Counted from the first letter of the stretch, positions 7,291 to 16,704 are shown. The stretch is 64,000 bases of DNA from Dyadobacter sp. CY343 (GCF_021390335.1 NZ_JAJUXK010000006.1:388902-452901), one strand, 5' to 3'. Translations and numbers: made by a program. The notes: generated by a model not told the origin, from the letters alone.

Positions 7291-8268
7291 TTATTCCAAT
7301 AAATCGCCGATAGCAGGCAGCCACCAATCTTTGCTGCTAAACTTGTAATATCCTCTTAAAACCTGATTAATAACCGGCGTGAATCGTTTTGCGCGATTTT
7401 CAGGCAGGGAAGCGCGGCTGTAAAAGTGCTTTTGCGACAAATATAGCTTAATCAGCTTTTCTCTCGGCACAAATGGAATAGCGCGCAGCAGCTTATATAG
7501 TTCGTGGAGCTTATCTGCTTTTTCTACCAGTGGGACCAGTTTTTTCTTTCTGTCCCGCACGAAACGGTCTTTCAAATGCACTTTTTCCACCTTACCACCA
7601 AAACCGACCTGCTGGCTGGCGTGCATCCGGTAATTGATCAGCGGCTCTTCTATGAAGTCAATTTTATTTTCCAGACTCAATACCACAGCGATCCAAGCAT
7701 CGTGAATCAGGTCGGGCACGTGGGTTGGGAATGGGGTCAGTCTTTCGAGGCACGATTTGCGGATCGCGAGCGTGGCGCCGGTTACTACAAAGCCATTGAA
7801 CAAAATCTCGTGCGGCTTTCCTTTCTTCCACTTGTTGCGCCCTCGCTCGTCGAATTCGATTTCCTCCCAGATATTTCGTCCGATCGGCTTTGAATCGTCG
7901 TCGACCATGACTGCATCTGAAAATACCGCGTCAATATCCGGGTGTTCGCTCAGGTATTTGACCTGCGTTTCCACTTTGTCGACGCGCCAGAGATCGTCCT
8001 GGTCACAAAGAAAAACAATATCGCCGCCGCAAAGCAGCATGCATTTTTCAAAGTTCCTGGTTGAGCCCAGGTTCGTTTCATTTACATAAATCCTGACCGG
8101 AAAAGCGCTCGTTTCTGCGAATGCTTTAATCACCTCAATGCTATTATCCTTAGACCCGTCGTCACAAACTACGAGCTCGTCAACCTGCATGGTTTGATCA
8201 GCAATGCTCCTCAACTGCTCAGGCAAGAACTTCGCCCCGTTGTAAGTGCACATAGCTACTGAAATCAT
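7291..8268 (-). CDS. Family 2 glycosyltransferase
   Basis: A 325-residue protein with the GT2 fold at its N-terminus: ISVAMCTYNGAKFLPEQLRS, VVCDDGSKDNS, and the metal-binding region FLCDQDDLW near residue 95. It transfers a sugar from a nucleotide donor to a surface polysaccharide or LPS acceptor; donor and acceptor are unknown. Residues ~240-325 form a basic C-terminal tail with no transmembrane segment, so it is a cytosolic or peripheral enzyme. It lies just upstream of the DUF5672 gene on the same strand and about 100 bases downstream of a polytopic membrane protein, so the three may form a small glycan-synthesis set. Confidence 0.9.
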   Translation of the reverse strand: MISVAMCTYNGAKFLPEQLRSIADQTMQVDELVVCDDGSKDNSIEVIKAFAETSAFPVRIYVNETNLGSTRNFEKCMLLCGGDIVFLCDQDDLWRVDKVETQVKYLSEHPDIDAVFSDAVMVDDDSKPIGRNIWEEIEFDERGRNKWKKGKPHEILFNGFVVTGATLAIRKSCLERLTPFPTHVPDLIHDAWIAVVLSLENKIDFIEEPLINYRMHASQQVGFGGKVEKVHLKDRFVRDRKKKLVPLVEKADKLHELYKLLRAIPFVPREKLIKLYLSQKHFYSRASLPENRAKRFTPVINQVLRGYYKFSSKDWWLPAIGDLLE

Positions 8269-8370
8269 AGTAATGTGTATAAAAATTTAGCCGACAAACG
8301 CGGCAATTTAACATTTAACCTCTCCTTTTCGCAACACGATTTGCGATTTTCACTTAACGCCATTTGTAAA

Positions 8371-9642
8371 CTAATTTGTTTTTGCGGGCATAATTACCAC
8401 CTTTTTACTAACTGCCCAGCTTAAAATTTCTGAATATGCATACGCTTCCCTGTAATATACCAACCGGGTATCGGGGTTGGATTCCCACTTTTGTATAGTA
8501 GCCACGATCTCCGCATTGTGTTTTTGCAGATCCGTCCGGTTATTATAAAAACCAAAACCCCAGATCACAAGAACAATGCCCGCAATGTATTTTAAATGCG
8601 CTTTTTTGAGAATTTTGAGATCAAGCAATATCAGTACCAGAAGTACCGGGATCGTTGCAGTGAAAAACATATAGCGTGGCGCAATTCCTCCCGCAGCTTT
8701 GGATTCGAACCGCGAAACAGCGACGATTATCCCTGAAAGTATAGGCAGCGAAAGCAACGAGAAAAGAAGCGGGTTTTTGGAAGCATAACCTTTCCAAAAC
8801 AGCCATGCCCAGATGATCAGTACCGAAAGGCCCATTAACATACACACTATAATATTCACAGATTGCCCGGTCGCAGGATTGATATACAAGTAACTTCCAA
8901 GAAACGTTAGCAATAAACGCGCCATCCACTCTGCATTGAAACTTGCACCAGCCGCGCTTTTTATTTCAGGGAGTGGTAAAAAGGTAAAGTATAACAGTAC
9001 TGCTGCGCAAACAACCCAGATACCCAGCATAAGCCACTTCCTCTGTATCAACAAGATAAATGCAGCCAGGAACAACGCAAGAAAACCATTTCCAAACGAG
9101 AGAACAGCCAGTAATGCCGCCAAAAGTCCCAGAAAAAAACTGGCACTCAGGGGTTGTTTTGCATTATTAACCGCGAATAGGGTCAGAAATGAGAAGAAAA
9201 AAACTGTATAATGTTGAATCCCTCCCCAATAGTAAAACGTCACCTGCCAGAATGCCAGACTGAACAGAAACAGGCAGGTGATCAGGAGCATTTCGGGAGT
9301 TAGCTGCCTGTTCTGCCTGATTACCGCAATCATTAAACCAAAAAAAGAAAGCAGAAAGATATTCTGAAAAATAACCAGGTGGCGGAAGTTGAGCTGTCCG
9401 AAAATGGCGTAATAAATAGCGGCGCAGGATTTGGAGAACAGGATCCGGTGTTCGTTGTGCCGGCTTAGCAGGATATCCTTGCGCATTGTGAAGGATTCGG
9501 TATCAAAATAATACCGCCTGATAAAGTTGATTGTCGTATCGTAATCATCAAATGAAGGAGCATTCAGCGCATTTTCGAAAAGCGTAAAGAGAAAGATTAA
9601 AAAAACGGCTGCGCTGAGTGTGATGAATAGATATTTACGCAT
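8371..9642 (-). CDS. Polytopic membrane protein, possible lipid-linked-sugar glycosyltransferase
   Basis: A 423-residue hydrophobic protein with roughly ten membrane-spanning segments, beginning with one at residues ~4-24 (YLFITLSAAVFLIFLFTLF). The first periplasmic loop carries SFDDYDTT and NEHRILFSK; acidic residues in that loop are typical of GT-C glycosyltransferases and related enzymes, so it may be a GT39/GT83-like transferase, but no family is recognised firmly. I start at the ATG at 9642; the frame also offers a TTG six codons earlier. It is the first gene of a likely set with the downstream GT2 and DUF5672 genes, and is divergent from the hypothetical gene at 9738. Confidence 0.75.
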   Translation of the reverse strand: MRKYLFITLSAAVFLIFLFTLFENALNAPSFDDYDTTINFIRRYYFDTESFTMRKDILLSRHNEHRILFSKSCAAIYYAIFGQLNFRHLVIFQNIFLLSFFGLMIAVIRQNRQLTPEMLLITCLFLFSLAFWQVTFYYWGGIQHYTVFFFSFLTLFAVNNAKQPLSASFFLGLLAALLAVLSFGNGFLALFLAAFILLIQRKWLMLGIWVVCAAVLLYFTFLPLPEIKSAAGASFNAEWMARLLLTFLGSYLYINPATGQSVNIIVCMLMGLSVLIIWAWLFWKGYASKNPLLFSLLSLPILSGIIVAVSRFESKAAGGIAPRYMFFTATIPVLLVLILLDLKILKKAHLKYIAGIVLVIWGFGFYNNRTDLQKHNAEIVATIQKWESNPDTRLVYYREAYAYSEILSWAVSKKVVIMPAKTN

Positions 9643-9737
9643 ATCTGATATTTTTGTCAAAAACGACCCGGGATTTATTGCCGCCAGGATTATCTGCGGA
9701 TTCCCGGAATTTACTCAAAGTTACTAATCGCATTTGA

Positions 9738-10286
9738 ATGGCCTTACCAGATCAGCTCAAAAAGGCAATTATCCAGATGCCGACCAAAGAAAAGGATAGA
9801 TTGCTGCTCCGGCTTATTACCAAAGACAAAACGCTCGCCGACCGGCTCCATTTTGAATTGATCGAAGACAGCCTGACCATACCGGAAAGGCGCGAGGATA
9901 TTGCGGCGACGATCACCCGCACCTCGAAATTTAACCAGAATACACCCGGCTGGATTTTAATGGACCTGCGAAACCTGAGCGGCGATATTGCCTATCACGT
10001 AAAAGTTACCAAAGACAAGATCGGAGGAATGGAGCTTAACTTGTTTATGCTCAATACGTTTCTTGAAAACTATTCCGATATCCTGAAAACCTATTCTTCG
10101 CGGGCGGATACCTGCGCACTTTACATTGCGAAAAAGGCGCAGGTGATTTTGAATGCATTCAATAAGCTGGATGAAGATTACCGGGTGGACTATTTAAAAG
10201 ATGTGAACCGGATGCTGAAATTGGTTTATAGTCTTTGCTCCAAAATGTATGCAAGACAAATGGAACTGCCGCAGGAGATCGAATAG
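9738..10286 (+). CDS. Conserved hypothetical protein (182 residues)
   Basis: A soluble, mostly helical protein I do not recognise. It starts with an amphipathic segment DQLKKAIIQMPTKEKDRLLLRL, has a basic/acidic mix throughout, no signal peptide and no membrane segment. The C-terminal half (about 90-175) looks like a long helical bundle (LFMLNTFLENYSDILKTY, VDYLKDVNRMLKLVYSLC). The ATG at 9738 gives a normal start. It is followed after 30 bases by an isochorismatase-like gene on the same strand, with which it may be co-transcribed. The function is unknown. Confidence 0.75.
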   Translation: MALPDQLKKAIIQMPTKEKDRLLLRLITKDKTLADRLHFELIEDSLTIPERREDIAATITRTSKFNQNTPGWILMDLRNLSGDIAYHVKVTKDKIGGMELNLFMLNTFLENYSDILKTYSSRADTCALYIAKKAQVILNAFNKLDEDYRVDYLKDVNRMLKLVYSLCSKMYARQMELPQEIE

Positions 10287-10316
10287 TTTCTATTTCAAAC
10301 CCACTATCAATGCCGG

Positions 10317-11108
10317 ATGATGAAAAAGACTGCCTTACTGATTATCGACGCGCAATATGATTTCTGCAATCCGCAGGGGACATTGTTTGTGCCGGGCGCG
10401 GAGGAAGATATTCAAAGGATCGCCAGACTGATCTCGCTCGACGGCGACAAGATCGACAGCATTTTCGTCACGTTGGACACGCACAAAGTCCTCGATATTG
10501 CGCACCCGCTTTTTTGGGAAGATCAGAATGGAAATACCGTGGCACCTTTTACATTGATCACGGCCGCGGCTGTTAAAGCTGGAAAATGGATTCCGCGCTA
10601 TCATAAAGATTATGTGCTTAAATATCTCGAAAAACTGGAAGAGCAGGGTGAATTCAAACATTTCATCTGGCCGGAACATTGCTTGATCGGCTCCAAAGGC
10701 GCTTCTCTTGACGATACGTTATTGAGTGCAATACTCTCGTGGACGCACCAGACTGGCCGGGATTATGTAGCTGTTTCAAAAGGTATAAATCCGCTGACTG
10801 AACATTTCGGGGTTTTCAAAGCGCAGGTACCCGTCGAAAACGCGCCGGAAACTGACCTGGACCGCGCTTTTCTTTCACAACTTGCTGATTTTGAACAAAT
10901 ACTGATTGTAGGAGAAGCCCGCTCGCATTGCGTGGCTACAAGCATTCATCAGATCGTGAAATATGCTCCGGAACTGATTCCGAAGGTTGTCGTACTTTCG
11001 GATTGCATGTCCGACGTTCCGAATTGGGGCTATCTGGCTGACTCTATATTCGAAGAAGCCGCCGAAAAAGGAATGACTTTTTTAAAGGCTAATTCCGTTC
11101 GTTTTTAA
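10317..11108 (+). CDS. Cysteine hydrolase of the isochorismatase/nicotinamidase superfamily
   Basis: A 263-residue protein. It has the superfamily's catalytic Asp in LLIIDAQYDFC (residue ~10), a metal/active-site region TLDTHKVLDIAHPLFW, the segment WPEHCLIGSKGASL, and the nucleophile region GEARSHCVATSIH with the Cys at ~204. The WPxHC and TLDxH motifs resemble nicotinamidase (PncA), but the protein is longer than the ~200-220 residues usual for PncA and the metal-binding motif is less clear, so I give only the superfamily. The start has two ATGs in a row (10317, 10320). It follows the hypothetical gene by 30 bases and ends 115 bases before uvrA. Confidence 0.85.
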   Translation: MMKKTALLIIDAQYDFCNPQGTLFVPGAEEDIQRIARLISLDGDKIDSIFVTLDTHKVLDIAHPLFWEDQNGNTVAPFTLITAAAVKAGKWIPRYHKDYVLKYLEKLEEQGEFKHFIWPEHCLIGSKGASLDDTLLSAILSWTHQTGRDYVAVSKGINPLTEHFGVFKAQVPVENAPETDLDRAFLSQLADFEQILIVGEARSHCVATSIHQIVKYAPELIPKVVVLSDCMSDVPNWGYLADSIFEEAAEKGMTFLKANSVRF

Positions 11109-11223
11109 GAGCTCGCTTCCCAATTTCACTTTGCAAAAGCCAAACTAAATAGGTTAGGTTTTGGTTTATATTTAGATCGGTCATTAACCAACTTGAACCC
11201 GATATTTCCCATATTTCCTTTAT

Positions 11224-14088
11224 ATGACGCAATTAACCGTAGCCAGGATTGAAGCTTCCCAATTTGATGATCTGGATCCGAGAGAATACATTCTGATCAA
11301 AGGTGCCCGAGTTAATAATCTAAAAAATATTGATGTTGCAATTCCCCGTAACAAGCTGGTAGTCATTACAGGTTTGTCGGGTTCTGGTAAATCTTCCCTT
11401 GCATTTGATACCCTTTTTGCAGAAGGCCAGCGGATGTATGTGGAGAGTTTGAGCAGTTACGCGCGCCAGTTTCTAGGCAGAATGGAAAAGCCGGAGGTAG
11501 AATATATCAAAGGTATTTCACCGGCTATTGCGATTGAACAAAAGGTAAATACCCGAAACCCGCGCTCGACTGTGGGGACTTCTACTGAGATTTACGATTA
11601 CCTCAAACTGCTTTTTGCGCGGATTGGTCACACTTATTCCCCGGTTTCAGGCGAGCTGGTAAGGAAAGATTCTGTGACCGACGTGGTCAATTACCTGCTT
11701 TCGCACGAGGAAGGTACTCGCGTAATGGTATTGGCGCCGCTGCATATTCGCGAGGGCCGCACACAGAACGAGGAGCTTACTATTTTACTTTCAAAAGGTT
11801 ATACCCGAATCGTGATGAACGAAGAGGTACTTTCCATTGAAGATATCCTCGAAAATCCCGACGATTATTCCCAGGCTGGCAACCAGGTTTTTATATTAAT
11901 AGATCGCGCGGCTGTGAAGGCCGACGATGAGGATACGCAGTATCGGCTTTCTGATTCTGTTCAAACTGCTTTTTTTGAAGGTGAGGGTGTTTGTATTACC
12001 CAGGTTGTGAATGGAGAGCGGCGCGTTTTTTCTGACAAATTCGAGCTCGACGGGATTACTTTCGAGGAGCCGAGTGTCAATTTATTTAGTTTTAATAATC
12101 CTTTTGGTGCGTGTAAACGTTGTGAGGGTTTTGGTAAAATACTAGGGATCGATCCGGATCTGGTGATTCCTGATAAAAGTCTGTCGGTTTACGAAGGCGC
12201 TATCGCCCCCTGGCGTACTGAGAAAATGAGCGAGTGGCTGGTGCCGCTTGTTCGAAACGGGATCAAGTTCGACTACCCTATTCACCGGCCTTATAAAGAT
12301 CTCACTACTGCTGAAAAAGAGCTGTTATGGACTGGTAATCAATACTTTCAGGGTATCAATGATTTTATAGCCGAACTGGAATCTCAAACACACAAAATAC
12401 AATATCGCGTCATGCTTTCGCGGTTCCGTGGACGCACCGTTTGTCCTGATTGTCGCGGCTCGCGTTTGCGGAAAGATGCTTCGTTTGTAAAAATCGGTGG
12501 CGCATCGATCACAGACCTGGTATTAAAGCCGATCAAAGATGTGGCTGTCTTTTTTCAGGATTTAGAAATAGGCGAGCACGACCGGCAGATCGCGAGACGC
12601 GTTTTGACAGAAATTACTACCCGACTGGATTACATGAATCGCGTCGGCCTGGGATATTTAACATTGAACAGGCTTACAAGTACGTTGTCAGGCGGTGAAT
12701 TTCAGCGCATTAAGCTTGCTACTTCGCTCGGAAGTGCATTGGTTGGCTCAATGTATATTCTGGATGAACCGAGTATCGGGCTGCATCCGCGGGATACGCA
12801 AAGGCTGGTCGGTGTACTGGAATCGCTGCGTGATCTGGGCAATACGCTGATCGTCGTAGAACATGAAGAAGAGGTAATGCACGCGGCCGATCAGATTATC
12901 GATATTGGCCCGGAAGCGGGAACCGGCGGCGGACACGTGGTTTTTCAGGGTACTCAGGCTGATATTGCCGCATTGAAAGCCAGTGGCGGCGAATATAATA
13001 CGGATCCTGAAACCCGGTCGCATACGATTGATTTTCTTCTGGGAAATGATTCAATACCAGTTCCTTCCGTGCGCAGAAAAGCACTTCATTTTCTTGAAAT
13101 AAAAGGCGCGAGAGAAAACAATCTGAAAGAGCTGGATGTGAAAATCCCTTTGAATGTACTCACAGTGGTTACCGGCGTCAGCGGCTCGGGTAAATCGACT
13201 TTGATCCGAAAACTGCTTTACCCTGCCTTAATGCGGATGAAAGGTGAATTCAGCGAAGAGGTAGGACGTTTCGATGAACTTACGGGCAGCGTGGACCGGA
13301 TTGAAGCGGTGGAAATGATCGACCAGAACCCGATCGGAAAATCGTCGCGGTCGAACCCGGTTACTTATATTAAAGCTTACGACTACATCCGGCAAATGAT
13401 GGCCGACCTGCCGTTATCGAAGGCGAGGAGCTATAAACCTTCGCATTTCTCGTTTAATGTCGACGGCGGAAGGTGCGAGATCTGCCAGGGCGAAGGTCAG
13501 GTGAAGATCGAGATGCAATTCATGGCGGACATTTACCTGACTTGTGAAGGCTGCAATGGAAAACGTTTCAAGCAGGAAATCCAGGAGGTAAAATATCATG
13601 ATAAAGATGTAGCTGAAATCCTTGATATGACCGTCGATGAAGCTATTGAATTCTTCCGCGCCTCTGAACCCAAGCTGGTGGACAGATTGCTGCCATTGCA
13701 GGAAGTAGGGCTGGGTTATGTCGGTTTGGGACAATCATCGAATACATTATCAGGCGGTGAGGCTCAACGGGTTAAGTTGGCTTCCTTCCTGGGAAAAGGT
13801 TCTTCCAGCAAAGGAAAAATGCTTTTCATTTTTGACGAACCAACTACGGGACTTCATTTTCATGATATTAAAAAGCTTCTGAAAGCGATCAATGCATTGG
13901 TGGATCAGGGTGATACCGTGATTATTATCGAGCACAATATGGAAGTGATCAAAAGCGCAGACTGGATCATCGACCTAGGTCCCGAAGGTGGCGACGATGG
14001 CGGGCTGCTCACCTTCGCCGGTACTCCCGAGGAGATGATCAAGATTGAAAACAATTATACGGCTGAATTTTTGAAGGGTAAGATTTGA
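11224..14088 (+). CDS. uvrA: Excinuclease ABC subunit A
   Basis: A 954-residue protein, close to E. coli UvrA (940). It has two ABC ATPase modules: Walker A GLSGSGKSS near residue 52 and GVSGSGKST near 651, and signature motifs LSGGEFQRIKLA (~490) and LSGGEAQRVKLA (~847), each followed by a Walker B with DEP. Paired cysteines mark the zinc modules: CKRC (~297), CPDC (~405), and CEIC plus CEGC (~750, ~773). UvrA dimers recognise bulky DNA lesions and load UvrB in nucleotide excision repair. The ATG at 11224 gives a short extra N-terminal stretch before the first beta strand. No uvrB or uvrC is nearby. It is followed by the Xre-RES toxin-antitoxin pair. Confidence 0.98.
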   Translation: MTQLTVARIEASQFDDLDPREYILIKGARVNNLKNIDVAIPRNKLVVITGLSGSGKSSLAFDTLFAEGQRMYVESLSSYARQFLGRMEKPEVEYIKGISPAIAIEQKVNTRNPRSTVGTSTEIYDYLKLLFARIGHTYSPVSGELVRKDSVTDVVNYLLSHEEGTRVMVLAPLHIREGRTQNEELTILLSKGYTRIVMNEEVLSIEDILENPDDYSQAGNQVFILIDRAAVKADDEDTQYRLSDSVQTAFFEGEGVCITQVVNGERRVFSDKFELDGITFEEPSVNLFSFNNPFGACKRCEGFGKILGIDPDLVIPDKSLSVYEGAIAPWRTEKMSEWLVPLVRNGIKFDYPIHRPYKDLTTAEKELLWTGNQYFQGINDFIAELESQTHKIQYRVMLSRFRGRTVCPDCRGSRLRKDASFVKIGGASITDLVLKPIKDVAVFFQDLEIGEHDRQIARRVLTEITTRLDYMNRVGLGYLTLNRLTSTLSGGEFQRIKLATSLGSALVGSMYILDEPSIGLHPRDTQRLVGVLESLRDLGNTLIVVEHEEEVMHAADQIIDIGPEAGTGGGHVVFQGTQADIAALKASGGEYNTDPETRSHTIDFLLGNDSIPVPSVRRKALHFLEIKGARENNLKELDVKIPLNVLTVVTGVSGSGKSTLIRKLLYPALMRMKGEFSEEVGRFDELTGSVDRIEAVEMIDQNPIGKSSRSNPVTYIKAYDYIRQMMADLPLSKARSYKPSHFSFNVDGGRCEICQGEGQVKIEMQFMADIYLTCEGCNGKRFKQEIQEVKYHDKDVAEILDMTVDEAIEFFRASEPKLVDRLLPLQEVGLGYVGLGQSSNTLSGGEAQRVKLASFLGKGSSSKGKMLFIFDEPTTGLHFHDIKKLLKAINALVDQGDTVIIIEHNMEVIKSADWIIDLGPEGGDDGGLLTFAGTPEEMIKIENNYTAEFLKGKI

Positions 14089-14139
14089 TCTTTGACAAAA
14101 GTCACTTATATTTAAGACATAATTCACTAATTAAAGATT

Positions 14140-14571
14140 ATGTCGGCGCCCGTTAGCATGTTTCACGAAGACTTTGTTCCCTATGGATCAAAGCATTCAT
14201 CTGATTTCAGTCTGATCCGGATTTCACGCGAAGGCGTTTTGCGCGCCACTGCTGATGAAGTTTCGGATCTGGTTGGATTGACGGATAATGAAGTTGCCTA
14301 TGTACTGGGCATGACGCCGCGTAATTTGCACCGCATTCAGGCTGATAAAAAACTCGGAACTGATGCTTCCGAGCGGCTGCTGCTTTTAAAGAATGTCTTA
14401 AACCATGCCCTCGACACATTCGAGGGCAAAAGTAATACAGTGCGGAACTGGCTGCGCACACCCCTGAGTGAGCTTGACGACCAATCGCCGTTACAATTAA
14501 TGGATACGATTACCGGCTTTGGGCTGGTGGAAGATGTACTCGGCCGCCTGGATTACGGCCTTCCAGCCTGA
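14140..14571 (+). CDS. Antitoxin of the Xre/MbcA/ParS type (DUF2384)
   Basis: A 143-residue protein with an N-terminal helix-turn-helix region (LVGLTDNEVAYVLGMTPRNLHRIQ, about 44-70) and a C-terminal ParS/MbcA-type toxin-binding region (NTVRNWLRTPLSELDDQSPLQLMDT). The -NWLRTP-L-..-PL-L- pattern is the hallmark of DUF2384. It is expected to bind and neutralise the RES toxin encoded directly downstream and to repress their shared promoter. The ATG at 14140 lies 52 bases after the uvrA stop. TTTGAC at 14091 and TATATTTA at 14107 resemble promoter boxes, but the spacing is too short to be confident. The partner starts only 10 bases after this stop. Confidence 0.88.
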   Translation: MSAPVSMFHEDFVPYGSKHSSDFSLIRISREGVLRATADEVSDLVGLTDNEVAYVLGMTPRNLHRIQADKKLGTDASERLLLLKNVLNHALDTFEGKSNTVRNWLRTPLSELDDQSPLQLMDTITGFGLVEDVLGRLDYGLPA

Positions 14572-14581
14572 CGCTGCAATT

Positions 14582-15046
14582 ATGGCTGTTGTTTACAGGA
14601 TCATCCGGGAAAAATTTAAAGACAACCCACTTTCCACAGAAGGCAGCCGCCTGTTCGGTGCGCGCTGGAACCCGAAAGGTATTGGTGTATTATACACGAC
14701 GACTACGCCCGAATTAGGACTGATTGAGACGCTGGCGCACGCGCCGGGAGTCCGATATGAGGATTTGCCGGTTTACTGGCTTTCATCCATTGATATGCCT
14801 GATGATATCCGTTATTTTTCGAGAGCGGAAATGCCGGATTTCTGGCAGGACAGAAACTATGATCGTACGCAATTCTGGCTTCACCAGTGGCTAATAAATC
14901 CGGATACGCTGGCCGTGGGGCTACCTTCTGTAATAGTCCCTTTTTCCTTCAACATCATCATTCATCCCCGGCATCCTGATTTTGAACAGGTAACCTTGCT
15001 TTCACAGGAGAGAATTCCCATCGACCGCCGGATCTGGAAGGGTTGA
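14582..15046 (+). CDS. RES-domain toxin (type II toxin-antitoxin system)
   Basis: A 154-residue RES-domain protein. The family name residues are visible: Arg in SRLFGARWNPKG (~25-30), Glu in TPELGLIETLAH (~48), and Ser in LPSVIVPFSFN near 120, followed by INPxHPDF-like HPRHPDFEQV. Characterised RES toxins degrade NAD+ and are held inactive by a DUF2384/Xre antitoxin, which is what lies directly upstream. The frame opens upstream inside the antitoxin gene, but the ATG at 14582 (MAVVYRI) is the natural start, 10 bases past the antitoxin stop. The pair is a compact cassette between uvrA and a FAH-family gene with no flanking transposase. Confidence 0.9.
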   Translation: MAVVYRIIREKFKDNPLSTEGSRLFGARWNPKGIGVLYTTTTPELGLIETLAHAPGVRYEDLPVYWLSSIDMPDDIRYFSRAEMPDFWQDRNYDRTQFWLHQWLINPDTLAVGLPSVIVPFSFNIIIHPRHPDFEQVTLLSQERIPIDRRIWKG

Positions 15047-15144
15047 TAGCATTTTATTCAATAGCCTAAACTGACTTTCAGGGCGTAATTCACAGTAAAG
15101 AAAATGTTCCAAAGCCTTATTGAGGCAAAAAATAGCTTTGTACT

Positions 15145-15981
15145 ATGAAACTATATAAAACAGAAAACGGCATTATTCTTGAAAAAGAAGACGTTTTTTA
15201 TCGACTGCACGAAACTGACTGGGATATTGCTGTAAACCGGGATAATCTGTACGAGTGGCTTCAAGTTCAGACTGAACAGCTGATCCCGATCGTGTTTACG
15301 GACGATCTTCCGATGCCTGAAATTTTGGCACCTATTGGTTCTCAGGAAGTTTGGGCTTCGGGAGTTACCTATTTTAAAAGTCGGACTGCGCGCATGGAGG
15401 AATCCGAAAAAGCCGGTGGCGGCAGTTTCTACGACCGCGTGTACGAGGCCGAGCGACCAGAGCTTTTTTTCAAATCCATCGCCTGGCGTGTAGTAGGAAA
15501 TCATGGAACTGTGCGGATCCGCCGCGATTCTACGTGGGATGTTCCTGAGCCGGAACTGACATTATTCGCCTCTTCTTCGGGAACGCTGGTTGGCTATACG
15601 ATCGGGAATGATATGAGCTCGCGTAGCATTGAGGGAGAAAACCCTTTGTATTTGCCGCAGGCCAAATCTTACACCGGAAGTGCCGCATTGGGACCCTGCT
15701 TATACGTGCCTGAATTTGCATTGACGGACGACACCGTGATAGATTTATCTATCGTGCGCGATGGAGAGGAAGTTTTCAATGGAGAGGTTACCCTGGCACA
15801 AATGAAACGGAAACCGGAAGAACTGCTGCATTATCTTTTCCTCGAAATGTCATTTCCGCACGGCGCCTACCTGATGACGGGTACAGGAATCGTGCCTTCC
15901 TCCGACTTTACACTACAAAAAAATGATACTGTGCACATTACGATCGAGCCGATTGGCACATTGACCAATGTAGTGGGATAA
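15145..15981 (+). CDS. Fumarylacetoacetate hydrolase (FAH) superfamily protein, possible 2-keto-3-deoxy-sugar-acid dehydratase
   Basis: A 278-residue protein. The N-terminal part holds EVWASGVTYFKSR, and the core has DVPEPELTLFAS with the acidic metal-binding residues, GYTIGNDMSSRSIEGENPLYLPQAKS, and MTGTGIVPSSDFTL near the end, all typical of the FAH fold. The YDRVYEAERPELFFKS segment resembles 2-keto-3-deoxy-D-arabinonate dehydratase relatives, so a role in sugar-acid breakdown is plausible, but the substrate is not fixed by the sequence. The catalytic metal would be Mg. It stands alone on the plus strand, ends at a strong hairpin terminator, and has no sugar transporter or dehydrogenase beside it. 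Confidence 0.85.
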   Translation: MKLYKTENGIILEKEDVFYRLHETDWDIAVNRDNLYEWLQVQTEQLIPIVFTDDLPMPEILAPIGSQEVWASGVTYFKSRTARMEESEKAGGGSFYDRVYEAERPELFFKSIAWRVVGNHGTVRIRRDSTWDVPEPELTLFASSSGTLVGYTIGNDMSSRSIEGENPLYLPQAKSYTGSAALGPCLYVPEFALTDDTVIDLSIVRDGEEVFNGEVTLAQMKRKPEELLHYLFLEMSFPHGAYLMTGTGIVPSSDFTLQKNDTVHITIEPIGTLTNVVG

Positions 15982-15988
15982 AAAAAGA

Positions 15989-16012
15989 GGAGCTGCCATT
16001 ACTGGCAGCTCC
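15989..16012. terminator. Bidirectional rho-independent terminator
   Basis: GGAGCTGCCA (15989-15998) and TGGCAGCTCC (16003-16012) form a perfect 10-bp stem with loop TTAC. On the minus strand it is followed by CTTTTTTT, so it best terminates the 16038-16436 gene; it also lies 8 bases past the FAH stop. Confidence 0.85.
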
Positions 16013-16037
16013 TTACATTTAAAGATAGAAGTTATGG

Positions 16038-16436
16038 CTACGAATTGCTGACGGGAGTGAGGCCGACAAATGCATATAACATGCAGCGAAAGGCTCCGAT
16101 TAACTTGTGAACAATTGATTTGTCTGAGTTTTCGCTTTTTTCACTATCGAAAAAAGAAGCGGGCCCTTCTTCCAGAATCCTCTCATTCAACGTAGCAGAT
16201 TCAGCAACCTGAGTCGACAGGCTTGCATTCAAAAAGCTTGCGTTATGTTTCGCCTGAACGGCAGGTTTTGATATTTTAATAGCTGACTTCACTTTTCTAG
16301 TGGCAATCTTTTCGGTTACCACTTCTTTTCCTGATTGTAACTTTCTGTGCGCGACGAACATGTTGTGAACATATCCGGTCGCTTCCGCCTGAAAGCTGAA
16401 AAGAGCTAGAAATATTAAGAGTTTGATCGTTTTCAT
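16038..16436 (-). CDS. Small exported hypothetical protein
   Basis: A 132-residue protein that I do not recognise. Residues 1-18 (MKTIKLLIFLALFSFQAEA) form a signal peptide, followed by a lysine-rich region with a repeated VxxK pattern and then a Ser/Glu-rich stretch. Near the C-terminus is a short hydrophobic patch (LIGAFRCMLYAFVGLTPV) that could sit in a membrane. It has no cysteine lipobox. A full promoter (TTG-N21-TATATTTG) stands upstream and a strong terminator downstream, so it is a monocistronic expressed gene. Function is unknown; the frame's clear promoter and terminator argue that it is real. Confidence 0.7.
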   Translation of the reverse strand: MKTIKLLIFLALFSFQAEATGYVHNMFVAHRKLQSGKEVVTEKIATRKVKSAIKISKPAVQAKHNASFLNASLSTQVAESATLNERILEEGPASFFDSEKSENSDKSIVHKLIGAFRCMLYAFVGLTPVSNS

Positions 16437-16498
16437 GGCATTGCTGGTTTCAGTCTTTCAGAAAATCCTTTCAGAATTGTTGTAACTAATTGACTCTA

Positions 16499-16530
16499 CA
16501 AATATATATGTTTTGTTAGGTATCTTGCAA
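16499..16530 (-). promoter_or_regulatory. Promoter of the small exported protein gene
   Basis: On the minus strand TTG (16530-16528) is followed after 21 bases by TATATTTG (16506-16499), matching the Bacteroidota TTG-N19-21-TAnnTTTG consensus. The predicted start of transcription leaves a leader of about 55 bases before the ATG at 16436. The rest of the 16437-16758 spacer holds only the der terminator and an A+T-rich tract. Confidence 0.6.
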
Positions 16531-16704
16531 TACATAGTACCTTGTTTTTAACAAAAATTATGAAAAATTTTTGGGTACGGATTGAATAGAAATTTTCTAA
16601 CTGATTTACAGATGTAAAGTTAGCTGCGAAAGTTGCATGCGGAAAACAAAAAAGACGAAACGCGGGATTAAGCGCCTGAACCTTAGCGAGCCAGGGATAA
16701 AACG

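Noticed and set aside
14091..14114. TTTGAC and TATATTTA as toxin-antitoxin promoter
   Set aside because: Only 12 bases separate the boxes, too short for the Bacteroidota consensus.
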